A stretch of 64,000 nt of DNA from Combretum micranthum (Eukaryota > Streptophyta > Magnoliopsida > Myrtales > Combretaceae): the NCBI GenBank assembly GCA_024138025.1, contig JAMXBD010002815.1, forward strand, positions 96,369 through 160,368, given 5' to 3'. The position numbers and the translations under genes are program-made. Below the pieces are notes generated by a model, which saw only the letters and a program-made list of their open reading frames with translations, did not search any database and was not told the origin of the DNA. Position 1 is the first letter of the stretch; each line of letters begins with the position of its first letter. Shown piece after piece: positions 23,219-35,830 of this stretch.

Positions 23219-24430
23219 GTATTATATGTACTTCTAAGTTTTATGCCTTATTATAATATAAATAAATTAGTAAGTACAAATAAAATAAGATAACAAGTAG
23301 AAGATTATCATATAAAGCAAAAATTATATGTATATATCTTCATGTATTGTTGACAAATTCCTCTCATTTCATCGATATCAATATCAAATTCTATTTACAA
23401 ATTGTATCCCCAATCTAGAAGGAGGTTTCAAACGCAAGTAGTTGGCAAATTAGCCATTTTAAGTGAGCTTGCTTATAATTTGTCTTAGAATTTTATATAT
23501 AGAAGCCTAGTTTTATGATAGAACAATGATGTACAAGTACAAGTGGTCAAGAGAGTGAGAGTGATAATTTAATTGATTGCTATATCACTTTGATAAGTGA
23601 TGCGTCCATTTAGAATCACATGGATTTATGCACATTTTGTCTTTGAACATAGATTATTTAAAGAGGAGTACTGTGCTTAAGTGTGTTGCAAAATGAAATG
23701 AAATTATGGCCTAAGATGAAATAAGCAATGAACTTGTTGATTTAGTATCTTAAGGATATTTCTTTACATGGTGTAATTGAAGTTGATAAAAGGAGTGTAA
23801 ATGGATTTATAGGAGTTTTGTTAATGATAAATGGTTAAGTTCAATTCTACACAAGTAATGAGTTTGATTGCATTAGGATATAACCATTATCCATTGCAAT
23901 CTTCAAGGTTTGGTTCTAAATCAAGAATTGAACTAAAATCATCATTAGTGGTTCTACAACCAACTAAGAAATCATCAGTTTCCAGGTTTTTAACCTAGCT
24001 TAGAAACAAGGGTTCCAACCATTTGAGTGAAAAAAAAAAAAAAGAAATAAAAAAGAAGACAAAGTTGCAATGTGTAACTTGAGCCAAGGGATATAGGACA
24101 ATAATTTTCCCTATAGTGTTCATTAAAAATGGCAAACACTACCCTCTTATCTCCTCACTAAAAGGAAAGGGCCACCACATTAAAGAAGGAATAGCACCCC
24201 CAGCCCCTTCTCAAAACATAGTTTTGATGATGATGTTTGATTGAGCTTAACAATAAGGATAGGAAGGGCCTATCTGCTTTGATGAAAACGAGCTAAATTA
24301 AAATGTAAATAAAGTGATTATTAAACATGTTTAGAAAAGTCAAGATTATTCCAATGATCTTATGGGATTTGAGTGTAAATAATAGCCATGTGGAGTGTTG
24401 TGAAATAATGATGTAAGAAATTCTAAGTTA
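23219..24430. other. AT-rich stretch without a recognised gene
   Basis: No ORF or repeat is identified with confidence. It lies directly upstream of the LINE remnant on the same strand, so part of it could be the decayed LINE 5' region (endonuclease), but I could not read a motif. Confidence 0.35.
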
Positions 24431-25311
24431 TGGCAAACAAATTAGTAAATTTATAGATTAACACACTATTGAGCAAGATATAGAGTTTAACAAAGAGGAT
24501 GTATAAAAGAAGATAGTCTACCTACTGCTCTATATAGCACATACTTTAAAAAAGGAACCCGTTAGATAAATGTCTAGATCAAATTGGATGACATTTGGTA
24601 AAAGAGATACTAAATTCCTTCATCAAACTATTACAAATTGAAGGGCATGGATCAAAGTTTTAATAGGAAGAATTATTATGAAGAGTGGCAACATGATGAG
24701 TCGATTATATGTCAACACTTAGAAAATTCTTCGGTAACATATACATACAAACCATTTTTTTACCTTAAATTAGCTCTACCTAAGGTTATAGCAAAGAAGA
24801 TAAATGAAAATTAACAAAAGAGGTTAATTTAGAAGTAAAGTATTTGTATGAATAAGGCTCCTAACTCATATGGATTCAGTGAAATCTTTTATCATTCTCT
24901 TTGAAATGTAAGGGGATCAATGTAATTGCAACTTGTCTGAATAAAATTTGACTTAATATTAATTTCTAAAGTAACATGTCCTTAAGAATTAGGTCAATTT
25001 CAACTAGTTAGCATTTGCAAATTCTGTTGAAAATCATTTTAAAACATTTAGCAAGTTAGATGAAACAACTTTAAATCCTATATTTTCCCCTTTACAAAAA
25101 TGCTTTCATCTCAAATCAATCCAAGATAATATAGTGATAGATCATGAAGTTTTTTATTACCTTAAGTTCAAGAAAAAGAGTAGAAAACATTTTCTACCAT
25201 CAGGATAAACACAATGAAAACCTTTAATAGGGTAGATCGGAGATTCTAAAAGTAGTTTTAGCTAAGATGAGATTTTATGATGTATGGATAAATTATAATT
25301 AGGGCTAATGT

Positions 25312-25575
25312 CACAATTGGTACCTGAACTTTGACAAAGTATATAATTAGATACATAAACTTTAAAATTGATCAACTTAGTACCTAAAAAAATATTTGTG
25401 CATGTCAATAGTATATCTGTCAAGTTCTTTTAGACAATAAATTGATCGATTCCAAAGTTTTTAGGTGTCAAATTGATCAATTTGAAAGTTAAGGCATTAA
25501 ATTGATTAATTTCAAAGTTTAGATATCTAATTACATTTTTTTCTAAAGTTCAAGTAACATTCGTGACATTACCCC
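25312..25575. mobile_element. MULE-type MITE 1, 264 bp, perfect 9-bp TSD
   Basis: The ends GGGCTAATGTCAC and GTGACATTACCCC start inverted repeats of about 50 bp. TTATAATTA flanks both sides (25303-25311, 25576-25584). The 9-bp duplication and long terminal repeats fit a Mutator-like MITE. It splits the LINE RT frame, and the frame resumes after it. It encodes nothing. Confidence 0.88.
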
Positions 25576-25812
25576 TTATAATTACTCTTAAATCAATTTC
25601 CTATATTCTAATTTTCAATAGGAAAAGGACAAGACAATTTGCCCTTCAAGAAAGATTAGATATGGAGAATTCTTATCTTTTTATTTTATCGTCATTGTAG
25701 TGAATGCTATACTTTGAATCATCATGAAATCTTTGAAAGTAAATTCCCTTAAGGACATTAAAATCAAAAGAATATGTCTAAAACTCAACATTGTCTTTTT
25801 ACTTTTTCTTTT

Positions 25813-26114
25813 GGGATAATATCATGAGTAGTACTTGAACTTTGATAAATTATGTAATTACATATCTGAACTTTAAAATTGATCAATTTGATACTTGACT
25901 TTAAAATTGGTAAATTTAGTATCTGAAAAAAAATTGAAATTGATCAGTTTAGTACCTAAAATACCTTGATAGATGTACTATTGGCATGTGCAAAAAGTTG
26001 TTTTAGGACTAAATTGATTAGTTTTAAAATATAGGTACTAAATTAATCAATTTCAAAATTCATATCTTAATTACATATTTTGTTAATGTTCAAGTATCAT
26101 TCATGACTTGACCC
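25813..26114. mobile_element. MULE-type MITE 2, 302 bp, perfect 9-bp TSD
   Basis: It belongs to the same family as MITE 1, with GTACTTGAACTTTGATAAA-like ends and internal AAATTGATCAATTT-type words. TTTTCTTTT flanks both sides (25804-25812, 26115-26123). It also lies within the LINE remnant, 237 bp from MITE 1. Confidence 0.86.
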
Positions 26115-26890
26115 TTTTCTTTTTGTTGGTTAGAGGCTAATTTATAAAATTTTAATAACCTAAAAAATATCTTCACCACATATTGTCAAGTGTATATATA
26201 AGCTATCAACTTTCAAAAATCAATGACCATTTTCTATCATAACACAAAACCAAAAGGGAGGGAGTCTTATTGTACTAGATGTCCCTATTTCAAATTAAAC
26301 AAAAGATTATTTAGACCTCACACTATTTGAGGTATGTCTAAAGTAGTTGTCTTTATATTATTGAAGAAAAAAATAGCCACAAAAACTTCAAGGATAGAAG
26401 GGTGCCCACTTTCTTATAGAGCTAAGGAGGTGATGATAAAATCTTTTGTGCATGCTATAAACCAACTTACTCTTTGTCCATTTTCATATTTCCTAAAAAA
26501 TTGTATTCAAAGGTATTGCCTTAATTATTTCAATTTTTTTGTTGGTAAATCACCAAAATAGTGGAAAAATTCATTGGATAATATGGGATTCTTTGTCCTT
26601 ACCAAAGGATAAAAAAGGATTGTTTTATGAGAATTGGAATCATTAAACGATGCTTGTTCAAGGTATTAGTATGAAGGATTACCACATGTCTAGAGCAATT
26701 GTGAGTCTATTTTTAAAGTGCATATATTCTTAAAATAGTGATGTTCTAGTAGTTTAAATAGGGGTAGTCTAAAAAAGATAGATCGAAGAGGAGATGATGC
26801 ATCATGGCTAAGGAAAAGAATCTTAACAAGGAGAGAGATTGTGAACTAAAAATTTATGTGGCAAGTTGAATTCAAGGGGTAAATGATCAA

Positions 26891-27183
26891 ACCTATTCCA
26901 CCTTCTCTTTATTGAGTTACAACAATTGTTTCACCTAACAATTGTAAGTGTAGTGCTTCCTACAATAGATTGCAAATAAGAAACTAAGCACTGTACTTTC
27001 TCAATCACTAATTTGCGCTACAATGATGTATAAGGAGACAAGTAGTATACACATTTAATACTTTAATTGGATAGCAAGAAAGCTCTTAAGACCTTAAAAA
27101 AATCTACACACAAGCATAAATAAATGTCTTTAACATTATAGACATACGCACAAATCTCTCCAAGAAGATCTTGCATTTAATGT
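26891..27183. other. AT-rich spacer
   Basis: Nothing recognisable lies between the LINE remnant and the next repeat. Confidence 0.4.
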
Positions 27184-29716
27184 TGTAACACCCTACTGAT
27201 TTAGCATATAACATTGAGAATTTGATGAAAGTAAGGTAGGGTAAACCTATGAAATTTTAATATTCTAGGTATGTTTCTTATTAAAAATAAAATTTTTAAA
27301 TCATGACTAGAACTTTTGTCCTATAATTTAAGGTTATAGAACATATCGATTAAATAACATAAAATATTATTATATGACAATGATGTAGAGCTAAAAAAAT
27401 AAATTCACTGGGACACTCGGCAAAATTAATTGTAAAGTTAAAATAAAAATAAATATAATCCCTGCACAACAAGCAAGAATTCCCGGTGGTTTAAAAATTA
27501 GACATGTAAAGTGACGTGTCTAGCATTTCTTGGGCTAAATTGCTTGCTTTGGAAGCAATTTTCAATCACCTGCATTATAAATAAGTGTGTTTCATCTATG
27601 CAATACAGAGAGATCGTGGGGTCGACAATGGAAGATATGGGAAAAAAAAAAAAAAAAAAGTGAGATTAGCTATTTTTAGGCCAGCATATATATATAGATT
27701 ATACCTTTCATTTAAATTCAGTGAATTTTTGTCCGAGAAACTTGTGGGCTTTCCTTATACTCGTATATGGTCGAAGGATAGTTGGAGTCTCCAATGCGAG
27801 ACATCAGTTTTAAAATAAATATATAGATATTTCAAGTAATTACTAAATACTACTTTATGATGGTATCATAATTTTTAGTTTTGTAAACTAGTATTGAAAT
27901 CTGTGAGATTATATAAATTTTGACATGAAATAAAATTTGAATCCGTCAGGCATGGTAAAAATTTAAATATTTAGCTTCTAGACCGTATGGTAAATTATTC
28001 CATGTTTATTTATTTATTTATTTTTGACGTAATTTTTAAGGGATAAAATATTCCAAAATTTTAGTAATATAAGGCAAACTCAACTTGAAGATCGTTACCT
28101 CATTGTTAATATAAGGTAATTTCTAAACTCATTTTATGAGCCATTTTGTAAAAGAAAATTTAAACCAAAAAAAAAAAAAAAAAAAAGAAGAAGAAGAAGA
28201 AGTCTCTGTCATTATTTTATGAATTTTAGTTATTATATTTATTATAAACATTCTCACCATATAATTATAATCATATATTCCAAACACACATTCTAATAAA
28301 GAAATCCTTCATATATACATGAATATTTGGCTACCTTGGAAAGCTTAATGGGAGTTATTTCATTGTTGGCATTGATTCTAAAAGGAAAGATATTTATTGT
28401 CCCTCCCTTTTTCTATAAATATAACATATTCCCTTAAGATAGCTTGTGTCACCTTTTGATATATATTACGCAAAAAAATAATAAATAAATAAATAATAAA
28501 CAAGAAGGAATAAAATAAAACAAAATTTCAACGCATATAAAAAATGTTATTTAAATCTTGCTAAGTTCACGGAAAAGAATGGAAGGGTATGGAAGTCATT
28601 AAATGATATATTTCTAAATGTCCTTCAATCACCATTAAATCGTTCCCCAATAAATTCACTACCAAATAAGTTAAGCATAGGCAAAGTAAAATAATAAAAT
28701 TTCGCTCTTAAAACATTGCTTTCAATAGTAGCTGGTAAGCTTGCATTTAGTTATATATAATTTACATTGCCATTAATTATTCTTTCTTGCACAATTATCT
28801 TAAATGTCCTCCTTATATTTGAAAATAAATAAATACAATGCATCTTTCAAGATAGGAGATCAAATTCTATTTGCTGATGGATAACTACATAAACAAATAA
28901 ATAATACATATATAAATATATCAATTGTTAATAAGAACTTAATTTGTCTATTTCAACAAAATCACAAAATGAATATTAATAAGAGTTATAACTTGATTAC
29001 ACGAACCACCTGAGAAACATACAACGTTTGAGAATTAGAAATATATTGTTGTTAGACTCCAGGTTAGTAGATTTTATGTTATGCTAACAGTAGACTTATG
29101 TCTACTGATTTTGTTTGTGAATGCTTTTTTTTCTTGTTTGAATAGATTTGATTGATTTCACTATTGGTTGTGTTGTACCCGTGATTGGTGATATGCCAAC
29201 ATTATTTTTTAAAGGATTGACCTTATAGGATTTCACTTAAGTATAATTTTATATAGTGGTTGAAGCGATAATATTGAAATATAAATTTATGGATGACTTG
29301 GATATTATAATCCTTTGTTGATATGAAATTTATGTCATCTCTTATTGATAAAGCATTCATGGCATGGCATGGCATGACACGAAAGAGGACCCATGGGTCA
29401 TATTTTCAAAATTGTGATTATGCTAAGCTAGGCTTTTGACTTATAGATCTGCATTGACAAATCAATTTCTGGCTACTATTGTAGTTAGATAGGTAGGGTT
29501 TGCATTGACAAATCAATTTCTGGATATAGTTGTAGTCAACTAAGCTGAATTTATTGGGGTCCTACTCACCGGCTACTCCTTGTAGCCCTAGGTTCCTTGA
29601 TTTCTTATCCAAATGCCCAGAATGTTAACTAACCGGATGAAAGCTATGCTGGGTTAGGATGCTAGTGCCGATGCATGTCATGTGCATTGGCATGGCATAC
29701 AATAACTGCATAATTA

Positions 29717-29758
<42 letters not shown>

Positions 29759-30162
29759 CTATTTTGTTGTGTATTTTATTTTTATGCACTCACTTAGCTC
29801 AATAGTGAGCTGAAGGGATACTTATTCATCCTCAAGAATGGCAGAGAACTAGGGGGTACCATCACAACTGGGGGTATTTTGAGAGCAAAACCTACAACAA
29901 ATATAACTAAGTATTTCTTTCTTATGTCTTTATGTAATGAAAAAAAAAATTTGGTACATCATGTACGTATAAAAATAATTTAAATAGTGGTGGCTTAAGT
30001 AGAAATATTATTTATGACCTTTTTACTAACAACTGGTATCCATTTGTTTCTTTATAATTTTGGCTTAGGGCTTAATCATCTTTTTGCTTATATCTTAGTA
30101 TCCATGTGTCTGTCACTTTCTGCTTTTAGGTTTAGGCCTACCCCCTAGGGTAAGCCTTGACA
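27184..30162. mobile_element. Probable solo LTR, 3.0 kb
   Basis: It starts TGTAACACCCTA and ends CCTTGACA (TG...CA), flanked by AATGT (27179-27183) and AATGC (30163-30167), a 5-bp duplication with one transition. It has no coding region. The TGTAACACCC start resembles LTR edges of plant gypsy elements (compare TGTCACGCCC at 49654). It contains a TATAAATA word near 27577, a poly-A run near 27642-27659 and a (GT)18 microsatellite. The ORF at 27585-27818 is a chance frame. No second copy lies in the window, so the call rests on ends and TSD only. Confidence 0.55.
29721..29756. repeat. (GT)18 microsatellite
   Basis: A perfect run of 18 GT dinucleotides inside the probable solo LTR. Confidence 0.97.
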
Positions 30163-30529
30163 AATGCTCTCTAATAGCTAGTAAAAATGTAAAGAGTCTA
30201 GATTCTTTACAACTGATCTGAACTCTTTGTAGTACTCCGTATGTTTGGATCATTTTGTGGCTGAGTGGTCCAAACGCTTTGATAAGTGGTCTGGATCCTT
30301 TGGGTGTACTTACTTCCTTCGGATCTTTCTATGACCAAGTGTTCATGACTCTAAGCATGTTGCATTTCGTTCTTCTTATTTGATCATTTTAACTTTGTCA
30401 AGTGGTTTGGACCTACTGAGGGGATCTGCAAAAAAGGAAAGAAGAGCATGTTGCAAAGGTTCGAATCACGCCAATTTGATCCGGACCACTGTGCATTTAA
30501 ACTATATGACAACAACAATATGTCCAAAT
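30163..30529. other. Short spacer before the copia element
   Basis: The sequence is more balanced in GC than its surroundings, with GGTC(C/T)GGA-type words repeated near 30265-30490. No gene or element ends were recognised. The ORF at 30380-30577 runs across the copia LTR edge and is not a gene. Confidence 0.4.
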
Positions 30530-30769
30530 AACTTTATTAAGTTCTCTAATAATGTTTTGATGATAACAAAAGGATGATTAATTGTTTCTAATTTTATTTA
30601 TTAAGTATGATTGAATAGAAGCTTATTCAGAACCTTTGATAGATGTATAAATGAGTTTTTACAAAGTCAAAAGTTATTTCAGAAGTTCCATTTAAAGCTT
30701 TGGTATCTAAAGAAAGTCTTTCAGAAGCATTTTCAGAACTTTCAATGAGACTCATATATGCTTAAGAAG

Positions 30770-31264
30770 TGCTATACGGAAGCTAATTAGGATCAAATTT
30801 CCACCGGATTCTGATTGAATGCAATCAGCAAGTTGAATTCGGCTTGTATGGAACCCCGGGCAGGCCAATTGCCCGAATACAAGCAATTGGAGCAAAGATG
30901 TTGTATTTGATTTTTCTGTATATCTTTGTATTACACTGGGGGGTACTACATAGTGTAACAACTAGTTAGTTACAATAACCTATTACTCCTAAAAGATATG
31001 AAAGGATTTGCCAACTCAACAAAGTTGGTTACAAAGCATATTCTAGAATTTTTATAAAATAACTAACTGGACTAATAATATGTAAGTATGGACTCTGCAT
31101 GGAGGCCATTTATTTAGTAAGCCCATTCGGTATTTCCATAGTAACCGGCCCATTTCTTTTCTTCTTCATCTAATATTAGCAACTGGTCTTCAACCCGACA
31201 GAAGACTTTGGTTTTTTTCAATCCTACTCACAGTTTCTCTTCTTCCCTGATTAACCCTAGCGCA
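30770..31264 (-). repeat. 3' LTR of the Reina-like element
   Basis: It matches 35831-36327 with scattered substitutions and a G-run length difference near 30938 (six Gs versus eight at 36000). A pyrimidine-rich block just inside (31265-31275, TTTCCCTCCTG) is the polypurine tract on the minus strand. Confidence 0.9.
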
Positions 31265-32462
31265 TTTCCCTCCTGATCAAAATCCCTTGTCCACAAGGGA
31301 TTTTCAGGAAATCGCAACACCATGTCCTGATAGACTTCCCATGTAGCTTCATCAGCTCCTTTTCCTCGCCATAAGACGAGTACTATCATGATTTCTTGAT
31401 TACCTTGCTTTACCATCTTCCTTTCTAATATAGCGCAGGGTTCTAACTCATCTGCTTGTTCTATGACAGGGATATCAAAGGAGACATCTGTTCGTGGACC
31501 ATGAAAGCACTTAAGCTGGGAGACATGGAACATAGGATGGATCGTTGCTTCGGGTGGTAACCCTAATTGGTAAGAAGCTTCCCCAATTCGTGCTAATACT
31601 TGTTATGGTCCATAGTACTTAGCATTCAGTTTGTTGTAGTGTGTAGCTCTAATTGTTCCTTGCCTGTATGGTTGTAACTTTAACCACACCATATCCCCCA
31701 CCTGAAAGACTTTGTCACTTCGATTCTTATCTTCGATTTGTTGCATGCGTTGTTGTACCCTTCGAAGATGGAATTGGAGTAATTTCATTTGATCCTCTCG
31801 ATTAGAAAGCAATCGGTCCACAGCCTCAACTCTAGAATCACCAGGAATATAGGATAGATGGAGTGGGGGGGAATACCCATAGAGGCTTTCAAATGGAGTA
31901 AGCTTAGAACTTGAGTGGAAATTGGTGATGTACCACCACTCAGCAAGTGACAAGAATTGTGTCCAACGTTTAGGAGTCTCCCCTGTAACACACTGTAAAT
32001 ATGTTTCGACACACTTGTTGACTACCTTTGTTTGCCCATCCGTTTAAGGGTGGTAGGCTGTAGAGATGTTCAAAGATACTCCTTGGAGCTTGAAAAATTC
32101 TTGCCATCAGAAGTGATAGACTCTGGACAACCATATAATCTATAAATCTGATCCAAAAAAACTTATGCTACTATAGATGCTGTGTATGGATGAGCATAAG
32201 CTATGAAATGACCATATTTGCTCAACCTATCAACTACAACCATTATTACCTCTTTCCCATTTGATTTAGGTAATCCTTCAATGAAGTCCATACTTATATC
32301 CTGCCAGCATTCATTAGGGATCTTTAGTGGACTTAATAATCCTGGCGAAGCGACATTTTCGTATTTGAAACGCTGGCAAACAGTGCATTCACATACAAAT
32401 TGTCGAACATCCTTTTCAAGTCCTGGCCAATAGAAAACAGTATAAATCCTCTTGTAGGTCAC
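31228..32462 (-). pseudogene. Integrase with C-terminal chromodomain (Reina-like pol)
   Basis: The 32163-32462 frame holds the second half of the zinc-binding domain (CECTVCQRFK), then the first catalytic region (DISMDFIEGLPKS, VVVDRLSKYGHF). The next part, about 31960-32160, has stops. 31603-31953 covers the end of the core and the basic linker (FQVGDMVWLKLQPYRQ). 31228-31533 starts at the MFHVSQLK motif and ends with a chromodomain whose VLVLWRGKGADEATWE core is intact. The product would join cDNA to the chromosome, with the chromodomain choosing sites. At least two breaks separate the three open pieces. Confidence 0.88.
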
Positions 32463-32626
32463 TTGGGCACCTGAGTGTCCTCCAAGTAAACCCCCATGGT
32501 ATAGTTGTAGTAACTTGGACCTGAGAGCAGTAGAAGGACCACTACCACCCTATTTTTACGCCTCAACAATTCATCCTCATAAGAGAAATGCCCAACTACA
32601 ATTCCACTTTGCAGTTGTTGGATCTT

Positions 32627-33196
32627 CTATTTGTAATCAACATCTAGATTCCAGCTTGCCTTGATGTCCTTCAACAATTCTGGCACAAAAACTTGTACTG
32701 CCAATTGAGTTAAAGAATGGGTTTCCCTACGAGAAAGAGGATCGGCATCAATGTTAATAGAACCTGATTTATATTCTATCTCATAGTCCAAGCCTAATAG
32801 CTTGGTCAGCCATTTCTGTTGGCTAGGAGTCATCAATCGTTGCTCAAGAAGATACTTGAGACTTTGGTGATTCGTATAGATCACAAAATTTCTCCCGAGG
32901 AGATAGTGTCTCCATTTCTCTATGGCATGGACCAATGCCATAAGTTCCCTTTCATAAACTGACAGCCCTCTATGTTTAAGGGCCAAAGCTTTACTGATGA
33001 ATGCAATAGGATGTTGATCTTGCATCAAGACTGCACCTATGCCATCTATGCTTGCATCGGTCTCTATTACAAAGACCTTAGAGTAGTCAGGTAGACTAAG
33101 AACAGGAGCTTCAATTAAGGCCTTTTTAGGGTGATCAAATGCAGATTGAGCTTCGGGAGACCATTTGAATTGGTCCTTCTTAAGTAGCTGAGTCAA
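32627..33196 (-). pseudogene. RT connection and RNase H domain (Reina-like pol)
   Basis: A 189-codon open piece contains VIETDASIDGIGAVLMQ (RNase H first Asp block), YERELMALVHAIEKWRHYL (the Glu block) and YTNHQSLKYLLEQ, where the family usually has a second Asp (YTDHQSL) and here reads Asn. It ends in the tether region before integrase. The Asp to Asn change would be expected to weaken or abolish RNase H. Confidence 0.88.
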
Positions 33197-33486
33197 TGGT
33201 TAAGCAATCTGACCAAAACCTTGGATAAATCGTCTATAGTAACCGGCCAAACTAAGAAACCCACGCAGCTAACGCAAATTCTTGGGGATGGGCCAATGTG
33301 CTACAGCTTCCATCTTAGGATCCTTAGCAACTCCATTTGCAATTATAATGTCCAAGATAATCAATCTATTGGACACAAAAAACACATTTAGACCGCTTTA
33401 GGAATAGACACTCCTTCCTCAATACCTCAAAAACCATCCTTAAGTGCTTAACATGGGATTCCACATTAATGTTATATACTAAAATG

Positions 33487-33909
33487 TCATAAAAAAAATA
33501 TAAATACAAACTTCCTCATGTAAGGCCAAAATACTTCATTCATAAGTCCTTGAAAAGTGGAGGGTGCATTAGTCAACCCAAAGGGCATGACTAAGAACTC
33601 GTAATGTCTTTTATGGGTGCGAAACGCAGTTTTGTAGATATCATTTGGGTGCATCAGTATCTGATGATAACCTGATCGGAGATCCAACTTGCTAAAGTAT
33701 GTTGCACCATACAATTCATCAAATAGATCATCGATTATAGGGATAGGAAAACGATCTTTAATTGTGAGCTTATTTAAATCCCTATAATCCACACACATGC
33801 GCCACGTATTATCCTTTTTCTTCACAAATACCACTGGTGAAGCAAAAGGGCTGTGACTAGGCCTAATTATTCTACTCCTTAGCATCTCATTCACCATTTC
33901 CTTTAACAC
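33487..33909 (-). pseudogene. Reverse transcriptase N-terminal part (Reina-like pol)
   Basis: The 140-codon open piece carries the RT blocks [32 protein letters not shown] and [16 protein letters not shown] in order. It is cut at the catalytic box: a run of eight T on the coding strand (33489-33496) shifts the frame, and the first of the two catalytic Asp positions reads Tyr when the shift is ignored. RT activity is therefore lost twice over. The following 290 bases up to RNase H contain stops but continue RT homology. Confidence 0.88.
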
Positions 33910-34089
33910 TGATTTCTATAATGCTGAATATTGATAGGGTCTCAAATTTACTGGCGTTGCTCCTTCTTGAAGGTGAATGTAATGGTTGCATTTCCTGTTG
34001 GGTGGTAACCCATGTGATTCATCAAACAGGTAACGGAATTCTTCTAAAAGATCTAAAATGGATGGTGGTAACTTTGCCTCGATATCCAG

Positions 34090-35805
34090 CTATTGGGCAT
34101 TGGTTCCCACGACCATCCAACACTGGATCTCAACTGGACTTGTAGTGTTACTCAATAATTGAGTCAAGTTATGCCCTATTATGTTGCTTATTTTCTCACG
34201 TTCACCTAGCAGCACACACCTCTGATTCTGCCACTCAAATTCCATCCGTTGTTGTTGAAAATTCCATTGTATGGTCCCCAGTCTAGATAACCAAGGCATA
34301 CTAAGTATCAAATCACAAGAACTCAGACTCAAGGTATAGAAATCCGATTCAAATTCCATCTCATTCATCCTCTAACGAAATTTCTAAATTGTACTCTTGC
34401 TAAACAACTTGGATCCATCCGCTAAAATCACAGCAATTAGATCTACTGTAGTTAGAGTATAATTGAGTCCTACTACTAGGCGTTCATCTATGAAATTGGA
34501 TGAACTGCCCGTATCTATTAGGACATTCAAAACTCTACTCTTGAAATGACCCTTGATTCGCATACTACGTTCATGAGTTCCACCAGCTCCATTTACTGCA
34601 CATAGAGTTAGTTGTGCTAACTCCGTTACCAATTCCTCTACTTCAACATTCGTCTCCTCCTCTATGTTCTCTCCAACCTCAGGATGGACCACCAGCACAT
34701 TCAACCTCTTACTCCTACAACGATGGCCAGGTCCGAATGGTTCGTCACACCAGAAACAGAGTTTTTTGCATCTTTTTTCCTTAAGTTCCTCAGGAGTCAA
34801 CCTTTTAGTGTTACGGTTTCCTTGGTTCAAGTTGTTCTGGTTAGTGTTTGGAAAGGAAGTGTTTGAGGTTGGTTTGGTGTTTGGGCTTGGAGTTAGTCGT
34901 GTATGAGGAAGGGTGTTTTGATTATGGTGAGGAGTGGAGTATTTAGGAATGTAAGTTGGAGTGTTTGAAGGTTTATACGTTTTAAGGTTTTGTTTTGAGG
35001 AAATTAAGGTGGCTTCTTGCAACTTGGTTAGGGTGTAAGCTTGAGTGAGGGTTTTTGGTTGGAACATACGAATAGGATATTGGATTTTTGGTTTAAGTCC
35101 ACACAAGTAACAGCTAATTAAGTGTGACTCGAACAATTGAACTTGAGTTGACAAGTGCATAAATTCATCATTATAGTCTTGTAAAGACCCACTCTATTGT
35201 AAATCTTTTAACTCCGACATTGGATCCTCAAAACCACTCTCATTAAAATGTGCATTTAATGATTTGGTTAATTCTTCCCATGTTACTGGACTCACTTCTC
35301 TCCTAGCCTTAACATAAGAATTATACCACTCAAAAGGCTTGTCACTTAAATGCATTGCCGCAATTTTCATTTTGAAATCCTTAGGAGTTTCATCTATAGT
35401 AAAGAATTGTTCAGCCCTAGCAACCTAGCTTCTAAACCCGTCTCCATTAAAGGATGGAAATTCTATCTTTGTATTCTTAGCAGGTAATTGATAATTACAA
35501 AGAATGTTTGTATTCTTACCTTTAACTTCCACTGATGATGAATCCGCAGTGTTACTGGTTTCAGTTCTGACTGGCTGTTGTTCCATTTGTGGAGACTTCC
35601 CTTGGATGTGTTGTTTGAGAGTGTCAATTGCTTGATTTTGTTTCTCAATGATGGCTTGTTGTTTTTGCAGGGTTTCCGAGAACCATTTGATCCAGGTATC
35701 TTGTTTCTCGGATTGCTCCTAGAGGAATTTCTCCTGCCTATCAATTTGTTCCTTAACCATTCCTCTCAATGACTCTTCAACTCGCTTCGATTCCCTGGTT
35801 TCCAT
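34090..35805 (-). pseudogene. gag and protease (Reina-like element)
   Basis: A start codon at 35805-35803 lies 9 bases past the primer binding site. Gag follows with a Q-rich N-terminus and the capsid region (about 35130-35480; EWYNSYVKA and WEELTKSLNAHF are readable), broken by stops near 35740, 35430 and 35195. The long open piece 34384-35160 has a basic Asn/Thr-rich linker, one zinc knuckle (CFWCDEPFGPGHRC) and the protease active site VLIDTGSSSNFID, intact. A stop near 34380 separates it from 34090-34368, which keeps CDLILSMPWLSRLG, the protease C-terminal motif. Gag forms particles and protease cuts the polyprotein. Confidence 0.88.
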
Positions 35806-35813
35806 TGCTGTTT

Positions 35814-35828
35814 CCAGCTCTGATACCA
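35814..35828 (-). other. Primer binding site of the Reina-like element
   Basis: The minus strand reads TGGTATCAGAGCTGG, complementary to initiator Met tRNA, two bases from the 5' LTR. Confidence 0.9.
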
Positions 35829-35830
35829 GT

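Larger units (their letters stand above)
24430..26890 (+). pseudogene. LINE (L1-type) ORF2 remnant, interrupted by two MITEs
   Basis: Broken frames in register with plant L1 ORF2 can be followed. KRDTKFLHQ at about 24598-24625 matches the conserved GDRNTKFFH block. MNKAPNSYGFS near 24850 matches the NKAPGPDG block. DNIVIDHEVFYYLK near 25117-25158 matches the block ahead of the first RT Asp. After the first MITE, SISYILIFN and a motif corresponding to GLRQGDPLSPYLFI are readable near 25590-25690. 26334-26561 is the longest open piece, with EVMIKSFVHAI matching the region downstream of RT. Many stops are present; the YADD box is not legible. A related fragment lies at 46.15 kb. Confidence 0.78.

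Noticed and set aside
26334..26561. 75-codon plus-strand ORF as a host gene
   Set aside because: It is in register with the LINE ORF2 remnant and has no separate start context.
27585..27818. 77-codon ORF with a Lys run
   Set aside because: The Lys run is a poly-A tract; no homology is recognised and it lies in a probable solo LTR.
33921..34906. Plus-strand ORFs at 33921-34145, 34664-34906 and 34684-34866
   Set aside because: They are antisense to the Reina-like gag-protease, whose motifs are clear on the minus strand.
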